Source: Rhizopus arrhizus (taxonomy: Eukaryota; Mucoromycota; Mucoromycetes; Mucorales; Rhizopodaceae). From it: a stretch of 64,000 bases of DNA. The translations under genes were made by a program, and so were the position numbers. The notes below the pieces were generated by a model that worked only from the letters and a program-made list of their open reading frames with translations, had not been told where the DNA came from and searched no databases. The stretch lies in assembly GCA_024220505.1 (NCBI GenBank), contig JAKZZE010000006.1:62001-126000 (forward strand). The letters run 5' to 3'. Positions 42,444 through 53,528 of this stretch are shown here, piece by piece. Every line of letters starts with the position of its first letter. Position 1 is the stretch's first letter.

Positions 42444-44037
42444 CAGTCCTGCTGTTAACTGCCTAACAAAAATAAAATTTAAGATAATTCCCGCAAAAAT
42501 AAAGCTAAACTTTTTAAATTTTAATGGAACAGTGCTAAAACAACATATTTTTATTGAACAAATCTTTATAGCACACTAATTAGTAAAATGTGGCGGAATT
42601 TGAAAAAAATAAAAAATGACTATAAAATCAATCTGACAGCAAATCTTTAACGCTTTGTATATCCACCTTTAGCCTTGATAACCTCTTCAATTCTTTTTGG
42701 CATACTCTCGTAATACTTCTTCATGTCCTCTTTAGTGAATTTGTTCCACTCTGCATCAAATCTATCCCATAATTCATCCATATTTTTGGGCTTGGTGTCA
42801 TATACATCTAATTTCAACATAACATGATGCCAGAGGTGTTCAATTGGGTTTAGGTCGGGACTATTTGCTGGCCAGTCTTGAATATAGTTAATTCCGTTAT
42901 CTGCAAGCCATTTTTTAGTGAGTTTCGATGTGTGTTTTGTATCTCCGTCCTGTTGAAAGGTGATTTCCTCATTGCTGAGACTGAAGTGCTCGAGTGTATC
43001 CTTATAGGAAGTATCCAAGATATGGATGTACAGCTCTGATTTCATAGGATACTCAATAATACGGCATGCGTAACCTACTCCTGATGATGTCATGCATCCC
43101 CAAACCATCATTGAGCCTCCGCCACCTTTTAATTGAGTCTGATAATTATGTGGTCGAAGTGGGTCATCCTTATGTTTCCATGTAATTTGAGCTCCATCTG
43201 ATCCCCATCTGTTGATTTTGGTTTCGTCGGAGAATATGACCTTGTTCCAGTCCTCTACAGTCCAGTCACGGTGTTTTTTGGCCCATTCCAATCGCTTTTT
43301 CTGGTTAGTTCTCTTGATTAAAGGCTTCTTTTTCTTATACAGAGTTTTAAGGCCGAGGGATCTCATTAGTTGTGTCGTAGATGAGTACTGCAATTTGTAA
43401 CCAAGAGACCACAGATACCTTTGAACATCCTTTGCTGATAATAAGAAGCCTCTTCGGACTTTAAAAGCTATGACTTGCTTTGTAAAATCGGGAACGGTGC
43501 TGACTCTACCACCACGGGGTTTGACGCGATCAGGATCAACTTGCTTTTTCATGAGAATAACTAAGGCTCTAGACACTCCAGTGGCTTGTACAATATTTTT
43601 AGTACCCTTTCCGGCCTTAATTAATGAAATGACGTTATTGCGTGTGTCGTTGCTGAGTTTATAAGGCATTACAAAGAAGTAGTTGTCAAGTGTAGAAGTA
43701 GAGATGTGATGGGGGAAATGAAGAGAAAAGTGTCGCTTTTTTATACATTTTTAGCTTCTCTACGTCATGATGATACGTTATGTACGTTATCATTGCATCA
43801 TGTACGCCAAAGTAGGGTTTAAAGTACATTTAATCATACTTACATCATTTTCCGTTTAACCCAAAATCAATTCTTCTTGATTTAGATTTTTGTGTAACAA
43901 GCTAGAATTACATCATTCTTTTCTTCTTATACTATGACGTATGGGCTATCTAATGGTTTTTATTTCGTAGTTCTGACGTAATTATAGCACTGTGCAGGCT
44001 ATTTTATGGTTTTGTTAGGCAGTTGACAGTAGGACTG
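42444..44037 (-). mobile_element. Tc1/mariner element, apparently intact
   Basis: The tips are TACAGTCCTRCTGTYAACTG with matching complement, and TA lies at 42442-42443 and 44038-44039. The TIRs match for about 30 bp. At 1594 bp it is the shortest full Tc1 in the window. It is inserted in the N-terminal region of the transposase relic at 40240-44857. Confidence 0.9.
42647..43669 (-). CDS. Tc1 transposase, 340 aa, catalytic residues intact
   Basis: The frame runs uninterrupted from MPYKLSNDTRNN to GGYTKR. HTH motifs (GTKNIVQATGVSRAL), the catalytic Asp in IFSDETK, the second Asp in FQQDGD and the Glu in NPIEHLWHH are all present, with 35 residues between the last two. Its N-terminal half is clearly different from the other transposases here, so it is a separate lineage. 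With intact TIRs it is a candidate for an active element. Confidence 0.92.
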   Translation of the reverse strand: MPYKLSNDTRNNVISLIKAGKGTKNIVQATGVSRALVILMKKQVDPDRVKPRGGRVSTVPDFTKQVIAFKVRRGFLLSAKDVQRYLWSLGYKLQYSSTTQLMRSLGLKTLYKKKKPLIKRTNQKKRLEWAKKHRDWTVEDWNKVIFSDETKINRWGSDGAQITWKHKDDPLRPHNYQTQLKGGGGSMMVWGCMTSSGVGYACRIIEYPMKSELYIHILDTSYKDTLEHFSLSNEEITFQQDGDTKHTSKLTKKWLADNGINYIQDWPANSPDLNPIEHLWHHVMLKLDVYDTKPKNMDELWDRFDAEWNKFTKEDMKKYYESMPKRIEEVIKAKGGYTKR

Positions 44038-44075
44038 TATCTATGATATCCTCTAGCTTCATGCTATTTAGTGAT

Positions 44076-44416
44076 TGTCATGTTTTGACATGTCAATAAG
44101 ATACAGTCTTATCATTCTGGACTAAATCTTTACAAATGAGTTTGAATAAGAATAGAACCTGATAATTATCACTGCCCTAAACAGCCAAGTTTCACTTTCA
44201 TCTCAACAGTTGATTATTAACATCAGTTTATAAAAGTTTTCTTATACATGTCAAATCATATCGGTCGTAACTATTTTTGTCATCTAATCTCAGGTCTTGC
44301 TCAACTAATATAAATAGCCTTGAAATCTTTCTTTAATAAAAGTATTCGACTTTAGAACGATTGTTCGGTCTCGTTAATTCTTCTTTATCCTATTTTTGAA
44401 TACTTAAAACACTTCA
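44076..44416 (+). repeat. solo LTR (family A) with TSD GTGAT
   Basis: It runs from TGTCATGTTTTGACATG to AACACTTCA, flanked by GTGAT at 44071-44075 and 44417-44421. It lies inside the Tc1 transposase relic. A solo LTR with matching flanks results from recombination between the two LTRs of one inserted element. Confidence 0.9.
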
Positions 44417-44857
44417 GTGATATATTTTTTATTTCTCGATTGCTTTTCCATTGGTATAGATTTAGGCATGATGGTGAGAAGTAGTGAGAGAAATTGAGCA
44501 AAAAAAAAGAAACCAAGGGCTCTTGAAGTTGCACTTGCTTTTATATGAATACAATAAAGAACACTCACAGTTCCATACAAGAACGCTATATAGTCTTCCG
44601 ATATGTTCTTTCTTGATTTAAGTGTAAACATATGAATACGGTACATAATTTAAGCTGGCCGGAAGTCAAATTTTTAAATTCGCATTCTCATCTCTCTCTC
44701 AATTTCCAGTATTACTACATGAGACATTTACTGTTTCAAGACACATGGCCCCGAAAATATACCATAGGAGTCTCAAGCCGGTAGTTGGCATGCATCTTTT
44801 GATATAGCGAAAAAAGTCGATTTTGCCAAAAGGTTGCTCGTATTTTTTCACCTACTG

Positions 44858-45401
44858 TATCTGCTTTCCTGAGGCAGAAATAGAATATCCTAATAAGTAA
44901 ACGGCGGATTTTGCCAAGTAGGTCTTTTCAAAATTAATTTTTAAATTAGCATCAGTTTATATTTGTAGCACTTTTTTAACATGACGAAAATGTGCATGTA
45001 TAGATGAACTGAATATACAGATATCATCAACAAAACATTTTACATAAGGAAGATCTTTAAATAACGTTAACATTATACGAGAGAATAACTGATTTATTGT
45101 AGATATTCCAAAAGGAGCACCTCTATACATATATTGTAAATTATTGGGTGCAGTAAAAGTAGTTTTAATTTGATCATCCTTATTTACAGGAAACTGATTA
45201 AATGCAGACTTTAGATCTAACGTGCTAAAAATGACTGCACCAGACATAGAATTAAATATGTCGTTAATTAATGGAAGTTGATGATTATCAACTGGTAAGA
45301 CCTTATTTAACATTCTAGGATCCAACACTAATCGAATTTTATCTGTCTTAGTGCTGTCTAAATTTTTTTTATGAGTTACTGTCATAGGCAGATTCCATCC
45401 A
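44858..45401 (-). pseudogene. Gyp3 reverse transcriptase, 3' part
   Basis: The minus-strand frame has LVLDPRMLNKVL, STLDLKSAFNQFPV, YRGAPFGISTINQLF and the catalytic FVDDICIFSS. A stop at 44957 follows KVLQI, but the sequence continues in frame as TDANLKINFEKTYLAK and LLGYSISASGK up to the Tc1 relic at 44857. The start is joined, across the solo LTR, to the frame ending near 45752. Confidence 0.82.
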
Positions 45402-45406
45402 GATGG

Positions 45407-45746
45407 TGAAGTGTTTTAAGTATTCAAAATAAGAAAAAGAAGAATTAACGAGACCGAACAATAGTTCTAAAGTCGAATACTTTTATTAAAGAAAGATTTC
45501 AAGGCTATTTATATTAGTTGAGCAAGACCTGAGATTAGATGACAAAAATAGTTACGACCGATATGATTTGACATGTATAAGAAAAATTTTATAAACTGAT
45601 GTTAATAATCAACTGTTGAGATGAAAGTGAAACTTGGCTGTTTAGGGCAGTGATAATTATCAGGTTCTATTCTTATTCAAACTCATTTGTAAAGATTTAG
45701 TCCAGAATGATAAGACTGTATCTTATTGACATGTCAAAACATGACA
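45407..45746 (-). repeat. solo LTR (family A) with TSD GATGG
   Basis: In minus orientation it runs TGTCATGTTTTGACATG to AACACTTCA. GATGG flanks it at 45402-45406 and 45747-45751. It interrupts the Gyp3 reverse transcriptase. Its close match to the copy at 44076-44416 shows that this family has spread recently. Confidence 0.92.
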
Positions 45747-48160
45747 GATGGAGTTGCTGGAATGATAATACCTTCATCTAACCAACTATTTATTATATCC
45801 ATTACTTTAGGCTGTAAGGTATATGCTATTGGATATTGTTTTATATTGGCAACATAATCTTTTGGTGTTGGAAGATGTAAAACAGCCTCTTTAATATTAC
45901 ATAAAGAATTCTTATTTAAGTTTTTATTTGCTTCGATGTATGGTTTAATAGCCATATCAAAAACTTTTTGTTCTTTTTCTGCACCGGCTCGTGAAATATT
46001 TGGTTCATAAGCTTTATCTAGAATAGAGTCATTTAATTCTTTTTCAGTACTCTTATGTTTGACTGCTACATTCATTAAATGAATGGAAAGTTTAGGAAGC
46101 AAATCTGTTCCAATAAGAATTTTACAATTGTGAGAGGAAGCATGATCGTCAATAATATCAAACTTATGTTTAATAATGTGGTCAATGTTGTCGTATTCGA
46201 CATTCACATAGTCAATAGATCTCATTCTGGGAATTTGGTCGCCATTTGCTAAAACTAGGTTACCAGGAACTGAATGAAATTTAATATTATTGTCTATTGC
46301 AAATTTTTTATTTATGACAGAGACACGTGCACCAGTATCTATGATACCATAAGTGTTCACATTATTAAGCGTGATTGGAGTAACGGGGGAATAAGCCACA
46401 TTATCCGATTCGAATAGACTATCATCTTCTCCAACTTTATTGTTACGAATGGCAAAGACATTTTTGTTATACTCTTCATCAAAACTAGTATTTATATTTT
46501 TATTTGAACAGATTATATTTCTGTCATAATGCTTATAAAGAAATTCAAATTCGTCATCAGATGATTCACATTGTTCATACGAGTGCGAGGTAGATTCATT
46601 TTTACTAGGAGATAAAGATAAATCAGTAACTCTGTTTTTAGGAGATTTATTTATCTGACTAATGCTAGTGATCGAGTTGGACAACTCTAAATTGCTAACA
46701 GTTTTGTCATTCCCTTTAGAAGAATTACTTACAATTTGTTTGCCATATTTTCTTTTGATATGTTCAAGTCTTACAGAACAAGATGAATAATGACCAGGAG
46801 AGTACTTGGTAGTTTTGCAAAATGTGCATATACCTTGTTTCTTTAAATCTGCAATTTCTTGCTGAAATTCAACAGATGTTTTGGAAACTTTTTGGTTCTT
46901 ATGTTCACTTTGATGTACCATTTTTCTTTTTTTAGTATTGGCGTTATCATCCTGTTCAACGAGTTTTTTGGTATTGTCTTCCTTTTTCTTATCCTTAAGG
47001 ATGTTCAACAAAGCAGATTCCAAGTTAGCCATTTCTTTAATTAGAATTGACTCCAGAACATTCCATTCCTTAGGCAGAGGAATAGGCAAGTTGCGTGTTG
47101 AATAAATACTTTCTCCAGTGATATTGGAGCTAGTAGAGACAAGCGAGGGAAGATTTTTTTTGACAGTAGCTTGGATCATTTCCTGAAACTTGACAGTGTG
47201 AAGCCTCGAAATGAAATGTCCAATTAAGAAAGTGTTATCATGCATGATAACCTTTGCACCAACAGAGAAAAGACGATATCGATCCATTGCTTGTGTCAAA
47301 GTTTCGTAACGTTCTTGCCTGAAGTTGATAAGACATTTAAACCACATCTCTGGTGTAGTTTGTGAAGCAAGATCGAAGCGTTGTTTCAAGACTTCGTTTG
47401 CCTGATCCCAATTCAAAGCGGTTTTCTTATCGATACAACGTCTTTTGATGAATCGTTCGAACCAGTCATGGTCGGTATCACTGTCAGACTTTTCAAAAGA
47501 AACTTCCAGGTAGTGCAACCAATGACCTTCTACAGATACATCATAATCCAAGAATTTTCTTTGGAAATCTCTAATGAACATATCCAAAGATGGTTCATTA
47601 CTTGGTCTGACGTTTTTATCACCTTCGCGAAGAGTGAGCTGATACAGAGCACTAGCGGTAGGGTTGACGTTGAATTTTGGGATTTCACGGCTTGGGATAA
47701 GTCTATCATTGGATGATGAATTTCTAGATTCATTGCCCTTCAACTCATGATTACGCAATTCTAAGTGGAAATTAATAAGAGCATTAACATCATTTAAAGC
47801 TGACACAGCATAGCTCAATTGCTTTTCGTTTTCTTCAAGTAAAGGTAGCTTATTATTTAAAATAAAACTCGCTTTATTATTGTTTAATTTTTCAATTAAA
47901 TCAAAGAACATAGTTTTTTGAGCCATCAACCTCTCCATATAGTTTGAAGGGTCCGAAGAAGGAACAGCAGGGAAAGAGTCAGTAACTTCATCCATCTCAA
48001 CATCAGTTTCGATGGATGCATCATCACGAGGATGGATGGATGAGTTTGATGCTCTACTTTCGAGAGTTTCAAGATCCATCCTATCCAAGGACTTAGCTAC
48101 TTCATCAGCTGAATCCTTTTCAAAGTTTTTGGCAGGGGATTGATTAATAGAAGAATTCAT
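45747..48160 (-). CDS. Gyp3 gag-protease fusion and start of reverse transcriptase
   Basis: The uninterrupted frame of about 800 codons starts at 48160 (MNSSINQSPAKN). Residues 90-165 are partly helical. A capsid-like region lies around 200-330 (DMFIRDFQRKFLDY, LNWDQANEVLKQRFD). A Lys-rich segment is followed by a zinc-finger-like CTFCKTTKYSPGHYSSC (C-X2-C-X8-H-X4-C). The protease motif is GIIDTGARVSVINKK, and a second block reads ILIGTDLLPKLSIH. The last about 60 residues begin RT (EGIIIPATPS) and stop where the solo LTR enters. Gag and protease share one frame, so no frameshift would be needed. Confidence 0.85.
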
Positions 48161-48606
48161 TCAAAAAAATGAGATATTTGCAGATAATGAAGTGAGAAAA
48201 AAGAAAGGAAATAGTACTTGAAAACTAGTGAATGAGTCTCTATGTAACCTCTTTATTAGATTTCAAGACGAGAGAGAGAACCCATTTAATCAAACTACGC
48301 CTTTATATAGGAAATGAAATTATTCAGGGACCGAAGTGAGTTCAAGATCAATTTTAGTATTGAGCTTGAACAATATAAACATTGTATATGAGCTTTAAGG
48401 AATATGTAATAAGTAATATTATGTATTCAGTACTTGTTATTTCTTATATAAGATCTGAGTAATCTCATACGAATAATAACTATTTAATGAGGTAAATACG
48501 ACAATATTCTAAAAGAATATGTTTAATTGAATTGATTGTATGATCTTATTGAAATAAACTTATATTTTTTATTTTATTTAATTATGATCTTGTATTAAGA
48601 CTTGTA

Positions 48607-50245
48607 CAGTGGGTCAAAAAACTGATGCAAGGAATCCATTTTTCTCAGTTTTTGTAGCGTACATCCTGCCACAGTGGTACAAACTGCCTCTGTTCCTACA
48701 TAGTAGATTTCCTACATGTCTTGAAAAATCCGAAAGAGTTTAAGCCCTATTGGATAAGTATTGAAGGAAGTATGAGACGCGCAATTTGAAAATTTGAAAA
48801 AACGAAAATTTGAACGAAATGAATTTATTTATTAATATTTTGTTGATCCTCCTTTTCTATTAATAACTTCTTGAATTCTTGCCGGCATGCTATCGATGTA
48901 CCTTTGGCAAAGTTCTTTATCAAATTCATTCCATGCTTTTTCTACTCGTTCCCAAAGCTCATCCGTATTCTTTGCTCTACGTTCGTAACAGCTGAGCTTT
49001 AACTTCAGTTGATGCCATACATGTTCTATTGGATTTAAGTCCGGACTCTGAGCTGGCCAATCGCTAATATAGCGCACTTGATGATTATCTAACCAGGCTA
49101 TTGTCGATTTTGCCTTGTGCTTTGGATCATTATCATGCTGAAAGTAAATGTTGGACCAGTTGAAATTGTAGTACTCCATAGTATCACGAAGTGTAGTGTC
49201 TAATATATGCTGATAAACATCCGCGTTCATGTTCCCATCGTAAATTTGACAAGCATATCCTGGTCCTTCAGATGTTATGCAGCCCCACATCATCAATTTG
49301 CCGGCTCCATGCTTGACTGTAAACTCTAGATGATGCGGTTGAAGAGGATCACTTGGTCTTTTCCAATAGTACTTGCAACCATCAGAGCCCCATACGTTGA
49401 TCTTGGTTTCATCAGAAAAGACTACTTTTCGCCATTCTTCCACTGTCCAATCCTGGTGCTTCTTGGCCCATTCTAATCGATGCTGCATATGAGCTTTTGT
49501 CAGAAACGGCTTCTTTTTTTTTATTGAAGAATGAAACTCCATTGATTTCAGTACGTTAATTGCTGACTGGTATGAGATATCATAGCCAAGTTGAACCAGC
49601 TCCCGGTGTACCTCTTTGGCAGTCTTTAGAACCCCTTCAATGACTTTTCTTTTGATTAGCCGCTTCGTTACTTTGGAGACTAATGTAGGTCTACCATCTG
49701 TGTTTATTGTCCTATTTGAAAACAACCGCCTAGAGTATCTACTAACAGTTGATTGATGTACTCCAGTCTCCTTAGCAATATTGTACGTTGATGTGGATCC
49801 AGTTAATGCTTGCTTGAGATCGTTTACTTTTTCTTCTGGCAGTCGTTTAGGCATGCGATTGGTCATAAGGTAAAAAAGAGAAATAAGTTAAATAAGACAG
49901 TTTAAAATTTAGAATAAAGGAATTTTAAGCGCTTTTATATACTGGCAACATTCTAATCATGTCCAGAATGTGAAAAATTATGATAACAACCGGTTGGGTC
50001 GTATTAAAATTCGTCATTCCAAACATATGTAAACAAGTAAAAAATGCCGGATGTTTATAATATTCCCTTTAACAATCTCAAATTCCACCAATAATCATTG
50101 CCCATATCAGATAATCGACGAATAAATGCCCTTTCTAGTGAGGTACAAACAATCAAAGTCTGAGATAGTTTCGTGCAGTATCCATAGACAACCAGCTGTA
50201 AAACTGGTATTTTGCAATTCCTTGCATCAGTTTTTTGACCCACTG
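48607..50245 (-). mobile_element. Tc1/mariner element, apparently intact
   Basis: The tips CAGTGGGTCAAAAAACTGAT and complement are flanked by TA at 48605-48606 and 50246-50247. The TIR match is about 30 bp. The 1639-bp element sits in the Gyp3 5' LTR. Its outermost 18 bases are the same as in the element at 61493-63539, but the rest of the TIR differs. Confidence 0.92.
48832..49866 (-). CDS. Tc1 transposase, 344 aa, catalytic residues intact
   Basis: The frame is uninterrupted and ends GGSTKY. The second Met (49854, MPKRLPEEK) matches the start of related proteins better than the first. HTH motifs (YNIAKETGVHQSTVSRYSRRLF), the catalytic Asp in VFSDETK, the second Asp in FQHDND and the Glu in NPIEHVWHQ are present, with 35 residues between the last two. 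It is a good candidate for a functional enzyme that could also move decayed relatives. Confidence 0.93.
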   Translation of the reverse strand: MTNRMPKRLPEEKVNDLKQALTGSTSTYNIAKETGVHQSTVSRYSRRLFSNRTINTDGRPTLVSKVTKRLIKRKVIEGVLKTAKEVHRELVQLGYDISYQSAINVLKSMEFHSSIKKKKPFLTKAHMQHRLEWAKKHQDWTVEEWRKVVFSDETKINVWGSDGCKYYWKRPSDPLQPHHLEFTVKHGAGKLMMWGCITSEGPGYACQIYDGNMNADVYQHILDTTLRDTMEYYNFNWSNIYFQHDNDPKHKAKSTIAWLDNHQVRYISDWPAQSPDLNPIEHVWHQLKLKLSCYERRAKNTDELWERVEKAWNEFDKELCQRYIDSMPARIQEVINRKGGSTKY

Positions 50246-50287
50246 TATTTATCAATGTCTACTACGATCAGTTACTGTTCTACAACA

Positions 50288-50633
50288 ACCAAGGGCTCCT
50301 GAAGTCGCACTTGCTTTTATATGGATACAATAAGGAACACTCACAGTTCCATACAAGAACGCTATATAGTCTTCCGATATGTTCTTTCTTGATTTAAGTG
50401 TAAACATATGAATACGGTACATAATTTAAGCTGGCCGGAAGTCAAATTTTTAAATTCGCATTCTCATCTCTCTCTCAATTTCCAGTATTACTACATGAGA
50501 CATTTACTGTTTCAAGACACATGGCCCCGAAAATATACCATAGGAGTCTCAAGCCGGTAGTTGGCATGCATCTTTTGATATAGAGAAAAAAGTCGATTTT
50601 GCCAAAAGGTTGCTCATATTTTTTCACCTACTG
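50288..50633 (-). mobile_element. end fragment of a second Tc1 relic of the 40240-44857 family
   Basis: This 346-bp piece is nearly identical to 44511-44857. It ends with the tip CAGTAGGTGAAAAAATATG (complement) and TA at 50634-50635. Its other part was cut off by Gyp3, whose LTR starts directly beside it. It was itself inserted in an LTR that continues at 50636. Confidence 0.82.
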
Positions 50634-51056
50634 TAGCTTGTATTGTCAATTATGCTATTGGGATGGTTTCAGATAACTCTGGACATAGGACTATTTAAGG
50701 AGACGGTACGGATGAATATAAAGACCTTTAATTCCGTGATTGGATATCATTGCTAACAATAATATCTCAGTCAGAATAAATGTTTTCATGACTAATGATG
50801 ATCCGGTAATTAATCGTCATTCCTTATTCAACATGCTCATACTATCACTAAACTATATTACAACCATGTCATCTTATTTGACTATGTGAAGTTAATATGA
50901 ATAAAGCTTAATATAAAAATCTAACCAAAGTATTTTATTGATCTGTGTTGGGAATAATGTTATAAATGATTCCAAGTTATGTCAACATATTACTCAGGAT
51001 CATATCTGATTCCTTTTACTAAAATAAAGTGACTATAATCTTATGTATCCTTAACA
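50634..51056 (+). repeat. 3' part of an LTR (family B), cut by a Tc1 relic
   Basis: It matches 59672-60079 closely and, in reverse, 52860-53280. It ends GTATCCTTAACA. AATAAAG-type signals lie near its end. Its 5' part is missing beyond the inserted relic. Confidence 0.8.
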
Positions 51057-51094
51057 CTGCTGTTATCAAACGACGAGGCAATTATATGAATTTT

Positions 51095-51321
51095 TAGGTT
51101 TTAACTATTTTTAATGTTTTTTTGAAAAATATGTATTCTTATAAATAAAAAACATGTTTCTCCCTCATTTTTAGCAATACAATAATTGAACTTCGCGTAA
51201 GTTGCAAGGTTTAGTATGTCTTCTATCTGGTATAGTTTCATAACTATCACAACTAACATGAGCAAGTACTGGTAGTTAAAAGCCGAAAAAAAGTTTTGTG
51301 CACCAGTTTTGTCCGCTACTG
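51095..51321 (+). mobile_element. right-end fragment of the Tc1 relic family (2343-3972 type)
   Basis: It ends GTGCACCAGTTTTGTCCG followed by CTACTG and TA (51322-51323), the same tip as the relics at 2343-3972 and 35405-37035. The rest is diverged from them. The left end is missing. It abuts the remaining 5' edge of the LINE. Confidence 0.7.
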
Positions 51322-51387
51322 TAAATAATTGTAGACGTTTCTCATATTTCACATTAAACATAACAACAATCTATTTACACCCATCAC

Positions 51388-52859
51388 CCTCGTTAATATC
51401 TATGCACCCGTTCAACCTCAGCTTCGTCGACAATTCTACGCCGAAATTCTACAATTGCCCTATCTTCGCTCATTGTTTGATCGCCACACCGACCAAGAGG
51501 AAGTCTCTCTTTCTGATGTCCACCATACGATTATAACAGGTGACTTTAATTATCATTTACCTTCATTTCCTCCCCTTGAGGGAGACTTTGCACGAAACCC
51601 TTCTCACCCTTCCACAGATCCTTCGTGCATGTCCCTGAAACAAGTCCAGACAGCGTGGCATAGCCTACTGCTGACTTCTTTTACGGAATGTTCACTTACT
51701 CGCTCCGATTGTCCTGCTGCGCCAACTTTTCGTCGTGGTACCACCTGTTCCACTATTGATTACATCTTTGCCTCCGAATCATTGCTTGTTAACATTCACG
51801 CCTCCGCTGTCGACTTTCTCCAACCCACATGGACTGATCATGCGTTGCTCACTACCTCGTTTAAGTTTGTTCAAAACCACCAAGGTCCCGGATTATGGCG
51901 CGCTAATCCTCATCTTACTAAGAATGCTTTCTTTATCAATGATCTCAGTACGGCCTTGGAAAAGTTCCATGACTCTATGGCTGATAGTGCTTTATCCGTA
52001 CAAGACCAATGGGATCTCTTGAAAACCACTGTTCGTTCTGTTGCTCACACCACTGCTAGACGCAAGGCCGAATGGCGTCAACGTGAACTGAAACGACTTC
52101 AACGTAAACGTAATAAAATGTTTCGCGAATACGGCTCCCAATAGTGGAAACTCAAATTGGTGCTCTCCAACTGGATGCCGCTGTGAATGACACTCTGCGC
52201 GCTGGAAGACACTGGCAAGAACACGGCGAGACATCTGCTGGCTTTCTGAAGCGCACCATTGAGCAAAAAGCCGTCAAACGTTTAATCCCGGAGCTTCGTC
52301 ACCCTGAATCCAACGAGATCTGTTCGACTCCACCCCAGTTACATGATGCAGTTTGATCCTTTTATCAGTCTCTGTATACACCAGATGATATTGATCATGT
52401 CAGTGTTGAACTATTGACTAACTCTATTCCTACCACAGATAGACTCTCTGATACGTGCCACTCTCTCATTACGAGGCCTTTCCATATCAGTGAAATTCGC
52501 CGAAGTGCCTCCCGATCGCCCAGAAGAAGCAGCCCCGGTCCTGATGGGCACCCTTATGAAATCCTCTGCGTAGACTTGGAGAACGAACGATCTGCGGCAT
52601 TGGCTACTAAGGTTTACTCGGATGCTTTACAAAATGCGCTCTACCCCTCCTCTTGGCAAGAAACCTGTATGTCCTTGTTACCGAAGAAAGGCGATCTGAC
52701 TAGCCTTAAGAACTGGCGACCGATCTCGTTAATCAATACCGATGCAAAAGCTTTTACTCGTCTCCTCAATGCACGTCTTATGTCGTATCTCTCCAAGATC
52801 ATTACTACCAATCAATTAGGCTTCATGCCCGGACGTTTCATTGCAGATCATGATCAACT
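51388..52859 (+). pseudogene. LINE endonuclease and N-terminal reverse transcriptase
   Basis: The first frame has the endonuclease (APE type) motifs NIYAPV, TGDFNYHLPS, TIDYIFAS and WTDHALLTTS. At 52142-52144 a stop and a frame change occur. The second frame then runs through the RT start: RSSPGPDGHPYEIL, LLPKKGDLTSLKNWRPISLIN and NQLGFMPGRFIADHDQ. Another stop lies at about 52354. The catalytic endonuclease would nick target DNA, and RT would copy the element's RNA there. The N-terminal endonuclease region left of 51388 is lost. Confidence 0.85.
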
Positions 52860-53526
52860 TGTTAAGGATACATAAGATTATAGTCACTTTATTTTAGTAA
52901 AAAGAATCAGATATGATCCTGAATAATATGTTGACATAACTTGGAATCATTTATAACATTATTCCCAACACAGATCAATAAAATACTTTGGTTAGATTTT
53001 TATATTAAGCTTTATTCATATTAACTTCACATAGTCAAATAAGATGACATGGTTGTAATATAGTTTAGTGATAGTATGAGCATGTTGAATAAGGAATGAC
53101 GATTAATTACCGGATCATCATTAGTCATGAAAACATTTATTCTGACTGAGATATTATTGTTAGCAATGATATCCAATCACGGAATTAAAGGTCTTTATAT
53201 TCATCCGTACCGTCTCCTTAAATAGTCCTATGTCCAGAGTTATCTGAAACCATCCCAATAGCATAATTGACAATACAAGCTAGGAACAGGCTAAACTAAT
53301 AATTAGAAATAGTAATCATCTATTCTGTCAAATTGATTACAAATCTGTCCTAATTCTTTATCCGTATCATGTCTATAAATACTCTCACTTTTTACATGTA
53401 GAATTTATTTTTATCTAATCATAGTTATCTTAACTTAATAAGAGATACCAAGTTCTAACAGTATTTCTTTATCTTTGATTGCTATATTATATTTACCTAA
53501 AACTCCTCTTTCCTAAACACCCGTCA
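52860..53526 (-). repeat. LTR (family B body) in minus orientation
   Basis: It runs on the plus strand from TGTTAAGGATACATAAG to AACACCCGTCA. It is the reverse of the LTR at 59397-60077, except that its tip reads TGACGGG instead of TGTTGTAGAACAG. It follows the LINE at LV (52859), and a Tc1 follows immediately. With 50634-51056 it makes an inverted repeat of about 400 bp around the LINE fragment. Confidence 0.8.
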
Positions 53527-53528
53527 TA

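Larger units (their letters stand above)
40240..44857 (-). pseudogene. old Tc1 transposase relic, broken by two Tc1 elements and a solo LTR
   Basis: The right tip CAGTAGGTGAAAAAATACG ends at 44857 with TA at 44858-44859. The minus-strand transposase remnant starts at 44469 (MPKSIPMEKQS). It continues past the solo LTR (44076-44416) and past the Tc1 at 42444-44037 with YYVHSRTVKRYTRKLFP at about 42400. It goes on with LFRELGNFGYLLMYCSGVNA, then SDGVNYYKVVQND and PHHIDITVKH (about 41960-42060), and past the Tc1 at 40300-41948 with a TQGP piece near 40285. Several stops break it. The relic itself lies inside Gyp3's reverse transcriptase. The left end is not clear. Confidence 0.75.
44858..50287 (-). 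mobile_element. Ty3/gypsy element (Gyp3), truncated in reverse transcriptase
   Basis: On the minus strand the order is 5' LTR (from 50287), gag plus protease in one frame, and reverse transcriptase up to the Tc1 relic that starts at 44857. RNase H, integrase and the 3' LTR are not visible. A solo LTR (45407-45746) splits RT and a Tc1 (48607-50245) splits the LTR. The long single gag-protease frame differs from the split frames of Gyp1 and Gyp2. Confidence 0.85.
48230..50287 (-). repeat. Gyp3 5' LTR, split by a Tc1 element (inner edge approximate)
   Basis: In minus orientation it starts TGTTGTAGAACAGTAACTG at 50287. After the Tc1 it resumes with AAGTCTTAATACAAGATC, matching the solo LTR at 55603-56169. 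A TATATAAAGG box lies at about 48301-48310 and AATAAAG at about 48262. I could not find a clear CA end or primer-binding site, so the inner edge near 48230 is an estimate. Confidence 0.65.

Noticed and set aside
50055..50255. A 66-codon minus-strand frame next to the Tc1 transposase
   Set aside because: It lies in the Tc1 untranslated end and runs across its TIR; it has no homologue in other Tc1 copies here.
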